A stretch of DNA of 47,895 bases from Ruminococcus sp. (GTDB lineage Bacteria > Bacillota > Clostridia > Oscillospirales > Ruminococcaceae): assembly GCA_017624895.1 (NCBI GenBank), contig JAGAMB010000054.1, positions 1-47,895 on the forward strand, given 5' to 3'. The notes under the pieces are model-generated. The model was not told where the DNA came from, made no database searches, and was given only the letters and a program-made list of their open reading frames with translations. Each line of letters opens with the position of its first letter. Position 1 is the first letter of the stretch. Shown in pieces: positions 41,759 through 47,895 of the stretch. The position numbers were made by a program, and so were the translations under genes.

Positions 41759-41826
41759 GATATTCGCCTCCTTTTTTCCTTTCAGGTCACATTGAAATGC
41801 CGTGTTTTACCAAAAAGTGGAAAAAA

Positions 41827-41851
41827 TCACAACACATCACCTAATTTCACC
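41827..41851 (-). promoter_or_regulatory. Putative MraZ operator: three direct repeats at 10-bp spacing
   Basis: On the minus strand GGTGA (41851-41847), GGTGA (41841-41837) and TGTGA (41831-41827) recur every 10 bp, on one face of the helix, immediately downstream of the -10. E. coli MraZ is known to bind short direct repeats with the same 10-bp period, so autorepression is likely. Confidence 0.6.
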
Positions 41852-41860
41852 CCTACAATA

Positions 41861-41889
41861 ATTATACCCTATTTGACATTATTTTTCAA
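41861..41889 (-). promoter_or_regulatory. Sigma-A promoter of the mraZ/dcw operon
   Basis: Minus-strand TTGAAA (41889-41884), 17-bp spacer, TATAAT (41866-41861), about 100 bp before mraZ. Confidence 0.75.
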
Positions 41890-41985
41890 GAGGGCATATT
41901 GCACAATCATAGGCTGAATTACAAAGTTTTTTTCAGAGGCTATGCCGAATTTTAATTTTTATTGTTAAATTTTATTACGTAATTT

Positions 41986-42041
41986 TCACCTTTTTTCACC
42001 CGAAAGGCATAAAAAGGCATTAGCTTTTGGATCTTTTCACC
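41986..42041 (-). promoter_or_regulatory. Second GGTGA repeat cluster upstream of the mraZ promoter
   Basis: GGTGA on the minus strand at 42000-41996 and 41990-41986, again exactly 10 bp apart, and a further copy at 42041-42037. It lies 100-150 bp upstream of the -35. It may be an auxiliary MraZ site or a coincidence of AT-rich DNA. I see no gene in 41890-42129. Confidence 0.35.
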
Positions 42042-42129
42042 TTTTCATCTCCACAAAAGCAAAAAGCAAACAAGTCCCTGAAGCAGACCTGTGCGTCCGC
42101 CCCAAAGACTTATTGCATCTTATAGTATA

Positions 42130-43659
42130 TCAATAACCGTAATTAAAATCATAGTTATAGTCATAGTCATAATTATAATCGTAGCTGTAGTCATAGCTGT
42201 TATCATAATTATAATCATATGTGCTGTCTGTCCAGCTTGTTGTGGTATCAGTCCAGCTTGTTGTGGTATCAGTCCAGCCTGTTGTATTGTCTGTCCATGT
42301 CGGCTCCTCATACCAGTCGGTTGTCGGCTCGTACCACTCGCCCTCTGTAGGCTCTGTGTACTCAGGCTCAGTATATTCGGGAATTGCCCCGATATCTGTT
42401 GGCTGATTGTTCGGATACCATACTCCGGGAGTCTGTGTATAGTCAGGATCAACAACAACTATATCAGATGAACCATCAGGTATCATTTCGCCCTCAGCTC
42501 TTGGAGTATAATGAACGTTGAATTTTGAGGATTTAAGCCCAAGTGCAAGCTTGAACTCATAACCCTTGACTGTAAGCTGGTCATCTATATTCACGTATGT
42601 CACATAACCTGTTTCTTCTGAATATTCAGGCTTGATCCAGTTGAACGGGTCATTCGAAAGAGTAATTCCGTATGCCGCTTCAATCATGTTTTTAAGCTGA
42701 AAATCGTCAATATAGGTTACTGTGCCATAGTGAGGATCGTATGCTGCGTCATAATCGCTCGGAACTGAACGCAGATACGGCAGATCTCTCCAGAAAACTT
42801 CATCGCAGTTTGCGGTAATACCGCCGCTTGAAGCGGAGAACATTGTCAATGCGTAATCTCCATCGTAGTAGAGCGCCTGACCGAGAACCTCGGAAACAGC
42901 GTCAACAACCACCTGTGGAGGACAAGGCTTGCATCTCAGGTCACTGGCGTCGTTGCCGTTATACTTGCAATAGGTATATACTGCAACAGCCTGAGCCTTT
43001 ATAGCCTCATAGTTCATAGTGCTGCCCACCTCGTTGAATACGATCTGGGAAACCATTGAGAGAACATCGCCCGAAACACCCGCAACGGTGATCTCCTCAT
43101 CATATGCCTCGCCTGTATCCATAAGGTATGTATCGGGGTAGTAATGGAAAAGAATATCCTGATAAGTCCATCCGCTGTACGTAGCGTAGAAATTTGCACC
43201 GTTCTGGCTCATTCCGACGCCGTGTCCCCAGCCGTAGGTAACGACTGCGAATTGTCCCGGATCAGACTCAATCACAGGCTCACTCTCGAACCATGGAATA
43301 TCCCCGACATATCCGCCGGTGACATCGAGTTCAACAGGAGTTGGTCCTTTTTTCTTACCTTTGCCCGATGATTCCGGTGAAGCTTCGTAACTGATAAGTG
43401 ACAGGCTGTCATCGTAACTGTCAAGCTCTGCCTTATACCAATCGACTTCCTCACCATTTTCTTCTGCCGCAGCCTCCGTGGAAATCTCCGTTGTGGAGGT
43501 TGTGCTTTCGGCTTCTGATAACTGAGCAGCTGTAGAAGAAGCGCTCTCTCCCGCAGGAGCTGTTGTGTCCGCAGCGTGTACAGAACCTACAGCAGTACCG
43601 CACACCGCAAGAACAGCTAATGCAGCAGCATAAGCCTTCTTTAAGCTTTTATTATCCAT
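42130..43659 (-). CDS. Secreted SpoIID/LytB-domain protein, permuted motif order
   Basis: 509 aa. A signal peptide (to about residue 30, ending VHA) and a Ser/Thr/Glu-rich linker precede the domain. SpoIID proteins are lytic transglycosylases that cut denuded glycan strands. Here YGWGHGVGMSQNGANFYATY comes first, then VSQIVFNEVGSTMNYEAIKAQAVAVYTY (with the presumed catalytic Glu), then MFSASSGGITANCDEVF and LGLKSSKF. In Bacillus SpoIID, as I recall it, the GHGVGMSQ block is C-terminal. The last 100 residues are repetitive: EPEYTEPT, three TDTTTSW-type units and a Tyr/Asp/Asn-only tail. The start is ATG 43659 with GAGGTG six bases upstream. Third gene of the sortase operon. Confidence 0.82.
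   Translation of the reverse strand: MDNKSLKKAYAAALAVLAVCGTAVGSVHAADTTAPAGESASSTAAQLSEAESTTSTTEISTEAAAEENGEEVDWYKAELDSYDDSLSLISYEASPESSGKGKKKGPTPVELDVTGGYVGDIPWFESEPVIESDPGQFAVVTYGWGHGVGMSQNGANFYATYSGWTYQDILFHYYPDTYLMDTGEAYDEEITVAGVSGDVLSMVSQIVFNEVGSTMNYEAIKAQAVAVYTYCKYNGNDASDLRCKPCPPQVVVDAVSEVLGQALYYDGDYALTMFSASSGGITANCDEVFWRDLPYLRSVPSDYDAAYDPHYGTVTYIDDFQLKNMIEAAYGITLSNDPFNWIKPEYSEETGYVTYVNIDDQLTVKGYEFKLALGLKSSKFNVHYTPRAEGEMIPDGSSDIVVVDPDYTQTPGVWYPNNQPTDIGAIPEYTEPEYTEPTEGEWYEPTTDWYEEPTWTDNTTGWTDTTTSWTDTTTSWTDSTYDYNYDNSYDYSYDYNYDYDYNYDFNYGY
42230..42292. repeat. Three 21-bp tandem repeats in the SpoIID-like gene
   Basis: Units at 42230-42250, 42251-42271 and 42272-42292 (gtccagcttgttgtggtatc-type) encode the repeated TDTTTSW motif. 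The first two copies are nearly identical at DNA level, indicating recent duplication. Confidence 0.8.
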
Positions 43660-43697
43660 TGGAATCACCTCATACGCACGATAATTCGTGCTTTATG

Positions 43698-44633
43698 TTA
43701 GCTTTTTTCCTTTGTCGTCTTTTCTTTTTCTAATTCTTTTTGTTTTTTTATATATTCGTCGGAACGCTGAATTGTGGACATATCGCCCGCAACCTCGCCG
43801 TCACGAAGCCTTCTTGCGACAAGTATAAATCTCATATTGTCCTCAGAAGCGCCGTAACAGGTTGAAAGAGTAACCAGCTTATCGCCGAACTCCATATCAA
43901 CGCCCGTATCGAAAACTTGTTTTTCGCGGAGCTTATCTCTATAGAAATTGAAATCCTCCTCAGTATCAAGCTCCTCCATATCCCAGTATACAAAGTCTGA
44001 CTCTTTGTAGCCGCTTGTCACAGCATTACCGCAGATAACATAATCATAATCCTTATAGGCAGAGCTAAGCTCAATAAAAGCAGCCTGTTCCCAGAAGGAG
44101 TAGTTGTTGTAGTAATTTCTGAGAGAGCCGAACATAGTCAGATTAAGCATATTATGGCCATAAATCACAATATTCTCAGACTGGACATCTTCAGCAGCTC
44201 CGAAATTATCACGGTAATCCATAAACAAAGCGCCTGCAAATTCGTAATTTCTCTCAAAATTCTTGTGGAGATAAAACGAATTAGGGTTATGAAATTCATT
44301 ATTATAATATGGCTGTCCCTCCTGAATTTCTCCGGGATCCTTCAGAAATGGATAGTCCACAGGGGTATTTTTAATTCTTATCCAGCCGGCATAATTCTTA
44401 TTTTTTTCAAGCATAAGCTTGGTTTTTTCCGTCATACCGTCATATGACGGCACATAGCTGTCATAGACAGGCATAGTAGGCGGCTGGGTTGAAGCTTCTG
44501 TAGTCTGCACCATTTCAGCAGGCGGAGTAGGATCATCCTTATCCCTTTTGCCATTGACGCAGACAGTAACTCCAAGGCCTGCCGCAGCAATTACAGCGGC
44601 AGCGGCAGAAATGATTTTGCCGTATTTATTCAT
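43698..44633 (-). CDS. Class B sortase (first of a pair by position, downstream in the operon)
   Basis: 311 aa. A membrane transpeptidase that joins surface proteins to the wall or to each other. N-terminal signal anchor (about 8-27), Pro/Thr linker, then the sortase barrel: IRIKNTPVDYPFL, the catalytic His in IVIYGHNMLNLTMFG, Cys in LVTLSTCYGA and Arg in MRFILVARRL. The C-terminus is a short Lys/Glu tail. 10 bp after the other sortase gene. No LPxTG- or NPxTN-type substrate is seen in the window. Confidence 0.92.
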   Translation of the reverse strand: MNKYGKIISAAAAVIAAAGLGVTVCVNGKRDKDDPTPPAEMVQTTEASTQPPTMPVYDSYVPSYDGMTEKTKLMLEKNKNYAGWIRIKNTPVDYPFLKDPGEIQEGQPYYNNEFHNPNSFYLHKNFERNYEFAGALFMDYRDNFGAAEDVQSENIVIYGHNMLNLTMFGSLRNYYNNYSFWEQAAFIELSSAYKDYDYVICGNAVTSGYKESDFVYWDMEELDTEEDFNFYRDKLREKQVFDTGVDMEFGDKLVTLSTCYGASEDNMRFILVARRLRDGEVAGDMSTIQRSDEYIKKQKELEKEKTTKEKS

Positions 44634-44642
44634 TTGAAATCA

Positions 44643-46082
44643 TCAATCCTCAGAATCTTTTTTTGTCACATCAGCGGTTTTATCAGTTTTTGACTTTTCA
44701 TCACCGCTGTCCGTTTTTTTCTTTGTTGTCGCAGTTTTATCAGCCTTTTCAGCTTCCTTTGAAGCCTGCTCTTTCTTTTTCTTTTCTTCTTCCTTTTTCT
44801 TCTTCTGAGCTGCAAGCTTGGCTTCCGCCTCCTTTACAGCCTCCTCAGGTCCGTATGGCACGAAAATGGCTTTTTCATTATATTTTTCATCGGTCTTTGT
44901 ATTATAATACATTGAAGGCCATTTAATATTCTTGTTTTTCTTGCTCTTTTCCGTTCCCTCATACAGATCCTCTCCGGGACGTACGCTTCTCGCCATTATC
45001 ATAAGGCGGCTTCTGTCCTGAAGAAGGTAATGACAGGTTGAAAGCGAAAGCAGACTGTCGCCGTACTTTACATCAACATCATTTGTATATATAGTTCTTC
45101 TCTTAGCCTCATTTACAAAGTTATAGAATGCTTCCTCACCGTCTAAGATAAGCTGATTCCAGCAGTCATACTTTGTTTCGGACTCGTCCTTTGCGTCTAC
45201 GATAAATATAGCAAAAATCTTATACTTATATGTCTCATAGTTGGAATTGAGCTGAATTATGGGATGCTCCACATAATAATCGGCGCTGCCGTAGTAATAT
45301 TTCAGCTTTCCGAACATACTTTCATCAGCCATATTGTGACCATAAATAACAAGGTGGTCTGAATTAGGCTCTGCAAGACGATGATCCGCAACCCTGTCGA
45401 AACGGTTTCTGAAATCCAGAAACAGCGTACCTGTTCTTGACTCCTCGCCCTTGAAATTGCGGTCAAGATATTTCATATTATCCTCAGCCTGAACAACGGG
45501 CAGATCAATGATGGGATCGCTGCCATCCTTTGAGGGGATACGCAGATATCCGACAGTATCAGGGTTGATATCAAGGAGCTTTCTTGCACCATCCAGCATT
45601 TCGTAATACTTTTCCGGTACTTCTCCGTCGGGAGCCTCTGTAGGAGCTGTAAATTCCTCCTCTGGCTCATATGTTTCATAAATCTGGGCGATATCATTGT
45701 ACTGCATACGGCTTTTCCACAAGTCGAGGTAATAATCCGCCACGAGATAGCCGCAGACAATAATTGCAATAATTGAGATAAGGAAAACGATTTTTCTGAT
45801 TATTTCCGCAGCACTGTCGCCCTTTTCGGGGAAAAGTCCGCGTATCTTCTGTTTCAGCGTTTTCTTTTTCTTCTTCTTTTTCTTCTTGCCAGTTTTTTTC
45901 ATTCCCGGCATTTCCTGCTGTGCCTTGTCGGCAGCAGAAATTCCCATAGCAGCGGCATTTGCCTCAGCTGCATCCTCGGTTTTACGCAGAGATTCACGGA
46001 TTGCCTTAATTTTTTCAGCTCTCGCAGAAGCTTCATCGCTGCCTTTATTATCCAAGATGTCATTATTTTCTTTATTGTTCAT
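44643..46082 (-). CDS. Class B sortase with long charged tail
   Basis: 479 aa, far longer than a usual class B sortase. A cytoplasmic N-terminus of about 95 residues includes nine consecutive lysines, followed by one membrane helix (about 104-124), a linker, and the sortase core with His in LVIYGHNMADESMFG, Cys in LLSLSTCHYLLQ and Arg in DRSRLMIMARSV. A Lys/Glu/Ala-rich tail of about 75 residues follows (KKKKEEEKKKKEQ, ending KKDSED). ATG 46082 is used, with GGAGG 12 bases upstream; a GTG at 46115 has no ribosome site. First gene of a sortase-sortase-SpoIID operon. Confidence 0.9.
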   Translation of the reverse strand: MNNKENNDILDNKGSDEASARAEKIKAIRESLRKTEDAAEANAAAMGISAADKAQQEMPGMKKTGKKKKKKKKKTLKQKIRGLFPEKGDSAAEIIRKIVFLISIIAIIVCGYLVADYYLDLWKSRMQYNDIAQIYETYEPEEEFTAPTEAPDGEVPEKYYEMLDGARKLLDINPDTVGYLRIPSKDGSDPIIDLPVVQAEDNMKYLDRNFKGEESRTGTLFLDFRNRFDRVADHRLAEPNSDHLVIYGHNMADESMFGKLKYYYGSADYYVEHPIIQLNSNYETYKYKIFAIFIVDAKDESETKYDCWNQLILDGEEAFYNFVNEAKRRTIYTNDVDVKYGDSLLSLSTCHYLLQDRSRLMIMARSVRPGEDLYEGTEKSKKNKNIKWPSMYYNTKTDEKYNEKAIFVPYGPEEAVKEAEAKLAAQKKKKEEEKKKKEQASKEAEKADKTATTKKKTDSGDEKSKTDKTADVTKKDSED

Positions 46083-46164
46083 CGGTCGTTGTCGCCTCCG
46101 CAGGAAAAGTTTCACAAAAAAGGCGCATATAATTTGTCATAATACACCTATTTTATGATACTTT

Positions 46165-46193
46165 ATTATACACTATTTCCGCAATTATGTCAA
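46165..46193 (-). promoter_or_regulatory. Consensus promoter of the sortase operon
   Basis: Minus-strand TTGACA (46193-46188), 17-bp spacer, TATAAT (46170-46165). About 75 nt of leader precede the ATG. Confidence 0.85.
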
Positions 46194-46285
46194 GTATAAT
46201 CCCCTACATTTCACGGGAATTTCTCCTTTTTTGTCAATTTTAACGATTTTTTTGGTAAATTATAACAAATACCGACTTATTTTTT

Positions 46286-46325
46286 GTGCAAAAAACAAAA
46301 AACAGACGATGTGTGTCGCCTGTTT
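46286..46325 (-). terminator. Terminator of thiI
   Basis: Minus-strand AAACAGGCGA / TCGTCTGTTT (10 bp, one wobble pair, 6-nt loop) followed by TTTGTTTTTTGC. It lies about 95 nt past the thiI stop. Confidence 0.8.
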
Positions 46326-46359
46326 TATTCTGTAGAAAAAGATGTTATTTCAATGCGTA

Positions 46360-46380
46360 CTGCCAAAGGCAGCCGCTACG
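46360..46380. repeat. Dispersed hairpin repeat, copy 4
   Basis: On the minus strand CGTAGCGG leads into CTGCC-TTT-GGCAG. It is the same stem as copy 3 at 19166 with a degraded TGTAGGGG flank. It lies between the thiI stop and its terminator. Confidence 0.45.
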
Positions 46381-46421
46381 TAATATTTCAGCAACCCATA
46401 TAGCTAAAAGTTAATAGCTTT

Positions 46422-47600
46422 TTATTTGTTGTACTCAAAAATTTTAAGCTCTGTTTCCTCAACAGCTTTCTGAATAAGCGGCTCAAAATCAAAGCTGTTC
46501 TGTGCCTTTTCCACATCTTCAAGACGTGGACGAACCTTTGGATGCTTGGGAGTGAATACAGTACAGCAGTCCTCATAAGGCTCGATAGATGTTTCAAATG
46601 TGTCGATTTTACGTGCAATTTCAATAATTTCCGTCTTATCCATACCAACGCAGGGACGAAGCACAGGTATTCTGCAAGCTGCATCGGTACAAGCCATAGC
46701 CGCCATAGTCTGACTTGCAACCTGTCCCACGCTTTCGCCTGTAATAAGTGCAAGGCAATTCTTCTTTTCCGCTATTCTCTGGGCAATTTCCATCATCAGA
46801 CGGCGCATAATAATTGTGAAAAACTCCTCAGGGCAGTTGTCCTTGATAGCCTCCTGAATTTCTGTGAACGGAACACAGAAAAAGGCTATATCTCCGCAAT
46901 AATCCGTCAGCTTTTCGCAAAGTGTTTCAACTTTCAGCAGCGCTCTGTCAGATGTGTAAGGAGGGCTTACATAGTGAATTGCGGAAATGTGAATACCTCT
47001 CTTAGCCATCATCCAGCCTGCAACAGGGCTGTCAATTCCGCCGGAAAGAAGCAGCATAGCCTTTCCGCTGCATCCAACAGGCAGACCGCCTGCACCGCGG
47101 ATATTTTCAGCGTGAACGTATGCGTTAGTGTCACGAACCTCAACAGTTACCGTAACTTCGGGATTTTTTACATCAACGGTGAGGTGTGGGAATTTTTCAA
47201 GGAGAATACCGCCGAGTTCCGCACAGATTTCGGGGGATTTCATAGCAAAAGCCTTGTCTGAACGCTTTGCATTTACCTTGAATGTTTTTGCACAGCTGAG
47301 AACGTCCTCCAGATATTCAACAGCCTTTGCAGAAATGTCGCCAAATTCCTTTTCGCAGACGCAGGCACGGCAGAGAGCCGCAATGCCGAAAATCTTGCCA
47401 ACACGGTCAACAACCTCTGCCAAATCCACATTTTCATCAAGTGGGTTTATGTAAGTGGTGGACTGAGCCGAAGTCAGCTCGAATTTGCCTAAATTCTTTA
47501 TACGTCTTTTGATATTCTTTTTAAGCATATCCTCAAAGCTGCGCTTATTCAGACCTTTCAGCGCCATTTCGCCAAATTTTACAAGTACGATTTCTTTCAT
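46422..47600 (-). CDS. thiI: tRNA 4-thiouridine sulfurtransferase
   Basis: 392 aa. It activates U8 of tRNA with ATP and installs sulfur passed from a cysteine desulfurase. An N-terminal ferredoxin-like and THUMP region (about 1-165) is followed by the PP-loop (SGGIDSPVAG, residues 186-195) and the conserved ALITGESVGQVASQT. There is no C-terminal rhodanese domain, as is usual in Gram-positive ThiI, so sulfur probably comes directly from the desulfurase encoded just upstream. A conserved EDCCTVFTPKHP segment may supply the relay cysteine. ATG 47600 is seven bases from AGGAGA. Confidence 0.96.
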   Translation of the reverse strand: MKEIVLVKFGEMALKGLNKRSFEDMLKKNIKRRIKNLGKFELTSAQSTTYINPLDENVDLAEVVDRVGKIFGIAALCRACVCEKEFGDISAKAVEYLEDVLSCAKTFKVNAKRSDKAFAMKSPEICAELGGILLEKFPHLTVDVKNPEVTVTVEVRDTNAYVHAENIRGAGGLPVGCSGKAMLLLSGGIDSPVAGWMMAKRGIHISAIHYVSPPYTSDRALLKVETLCEKLTDYCGDIAFFCVPFTEIQEAIKDNCPEEFFTIIMRRLMMEIAQRIAEKKNCLALITGESVGQVASQTMAAMACTDAACRIPVLRPCVGMDKTEIIEIARKIDTFETSIEPYEDCCTVFTPKHPKVRPRLEDVEKAQNSFDFEPLIQKAVEETELKIFEYNK

Positions 47601-47627
47601 TTTCATTCTCCTATATTATTTAAATAA

Positions 47628-47731
47628 GACAATGCTCCGCATTGTCAGCCGTTAGCTTTTAGCCTTTAGCCATTAGCTTTTGGACGGCAATTTATACAAA
47701 ATAATTACGCATTACGCATTACGAATTACGC
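47628..47731. repeat. Composite intergenic repeat block
   Basis: Between the desulfurase and thiI genes lie, in order, a perfect 8-bp hairpin gacaatgc-tcc-gcattgtc (47628-47646), a run of TTAGC(T/C)-type short repeats (about 47651-47680), and four heptamer units attacgc, attacgc, attacga, attacgc (47704-47731). The heptamers are the same family as 301-335 and 3537-3557 on the opposite strand. Confidence 0.6.
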
Positions 47732-47737
47732 ATTGTT

Positions 47738-47895
47738 TTATCCTCTTACGGAATTGATTCCCTCACGGAGCTTTTCCGCAAATGACCGTATATCCTCAAT
47801 TGTTGTATCGCCGCAGACGCTTACACGGAGGGCGCTGTCGGCAGATTTTCCGTGTATGCCGAATTGACCTAATACTCCGCTTTGCTGTCCCTTTG
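47738..47895 (-). CDS. Cysteine desulfurase, C-terminal part (cut by window edge)
   Basis: Only the last 52 residues are in the window, ending at TAA 47740-47738. The segment QSGVLGQFGIHGKSADSALRVSVCGDTTIEDIRSFAEKL matches the C-terminal end of NifS/IscS-type pyridoxal-phosphate cysteine desulfurases (ALRxSxxxxTTxEDI). The active-site Cys and PLP lysine lie outside. Position just upstream of thiI supports a dedicated sulfur donor for 4-thiouridine synthesis. Confidence 0.8.
   Translation of the reverse strand, partial: KGQQSGVLGQFGIHGKSADSALRVSVCGDTTIEDIRSFAEKLREGINSVRG

Noticed and set aside
42133-42292. Possible CRISPR-like or minisatellite repeat
   Set aside because: The repeats are 21-bp units without spacers and stay in frame with the SpoIID-like gene, so they are coding repeats.
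46542-47261. Plus-strand frame of 239 codons antisense to thiI
   Set aside because: Wholly opposite thiI, with shadow composition and no domain motif.

Overview
The window looks like a chromosomal segment of a low-to-mid GC, spore-forming, Gram-positive clostridial anaerobe. A Ruminococcus-type (Oscillospiraceae) cellulolytic gut or rumen bacterium fits best. The evidence is a type I dockerin on a two-domain carbohydrate esterase, sporulation genes (SpoIIP, a SpoIID-like protein, a YtfJ/GerW protein), a mraZ-led division and cell-wall (dcw) cluster with a meso-DAP-type MurE, class B sortases, and many near-consensus sigma-A promoters with 17-bp spacers. Apart from two plus-strand genes near the left end (538..1113 and 2679..3542), every gene lies on the minus strand, so operons read from right to left.

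Left end (1-5 kb): a small inverted-repeat-bounded element, tRNA-Arg(CCG) with a divergent papain-like hydrolase, SpoIIP with a small membrane protein, a polysaccharide deacetylase, and an orphan gene. Next comes one long operon, read from a promoter near 11.53 kb down to about 4.2 kb: a protease-dead M50-like membrane protein, scpA, scpB, a DUF2953 protein, ytfJ, dacF, rluB, a small unknown, metA and a DUF4190-type membrane protein. Segregation, sporulation, wall trimming, ribosome modification and methionine synthesis are thus transcriptionally linked. rpmB stands alone with its own promoter and terminator.

12-20 kb is more accessory. It holds a 1051-residue cellulosomal CE12-like esterase with a putative operator in its leader, a C39-type lipoprotein, metK under a SAM-I riboswitch, and a two-gene orphan cassette with its own promoter and terminator between imperfect direct repeats. 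19.3-25.4 kb is a compact housekeeping run: a TrmK-Nif3 fusion, RlmA-like methyltransferase, RqcH, 3-methyladenine glycosylase, AraC regulator, GNAT and a zinc-ribbon protein.

25.4-41.9 kb is the division region, transcribed from mraZ: mraZ, rsmH, ftsL, a 300-nt hairpin-rich leader, an SpoVD/PBP2-type transpeptidase, murE, mraY, ftsW, murG, murA and ftsQ. ftsZ, a DivIVA-like coiled-coil protein, a SigH-like sigma factor and two small cysteine-motif proteins follow on their own signals. murF, murD and ftsA are absent from this cluster. 42-46.2 kb is a surface operon of two class B sortases and a SpoIID/LytB protein whose motif order is permuted. The right end holds thiI and the 3' end of a cysteine desulfurase gene, the usual 4-thiouridine pair.

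The best candidates for undescribed biology are the hairpin array with a small ORF between ftsL and the transpeptidase gene, the structured leader before the DUF1858 gene, the flanked orphan cassette, the permuted SpoIID/sortase operon, and two dispersed repeat families in intergenic DNA. No CRISPR array, prophage or transposase gene was seen.
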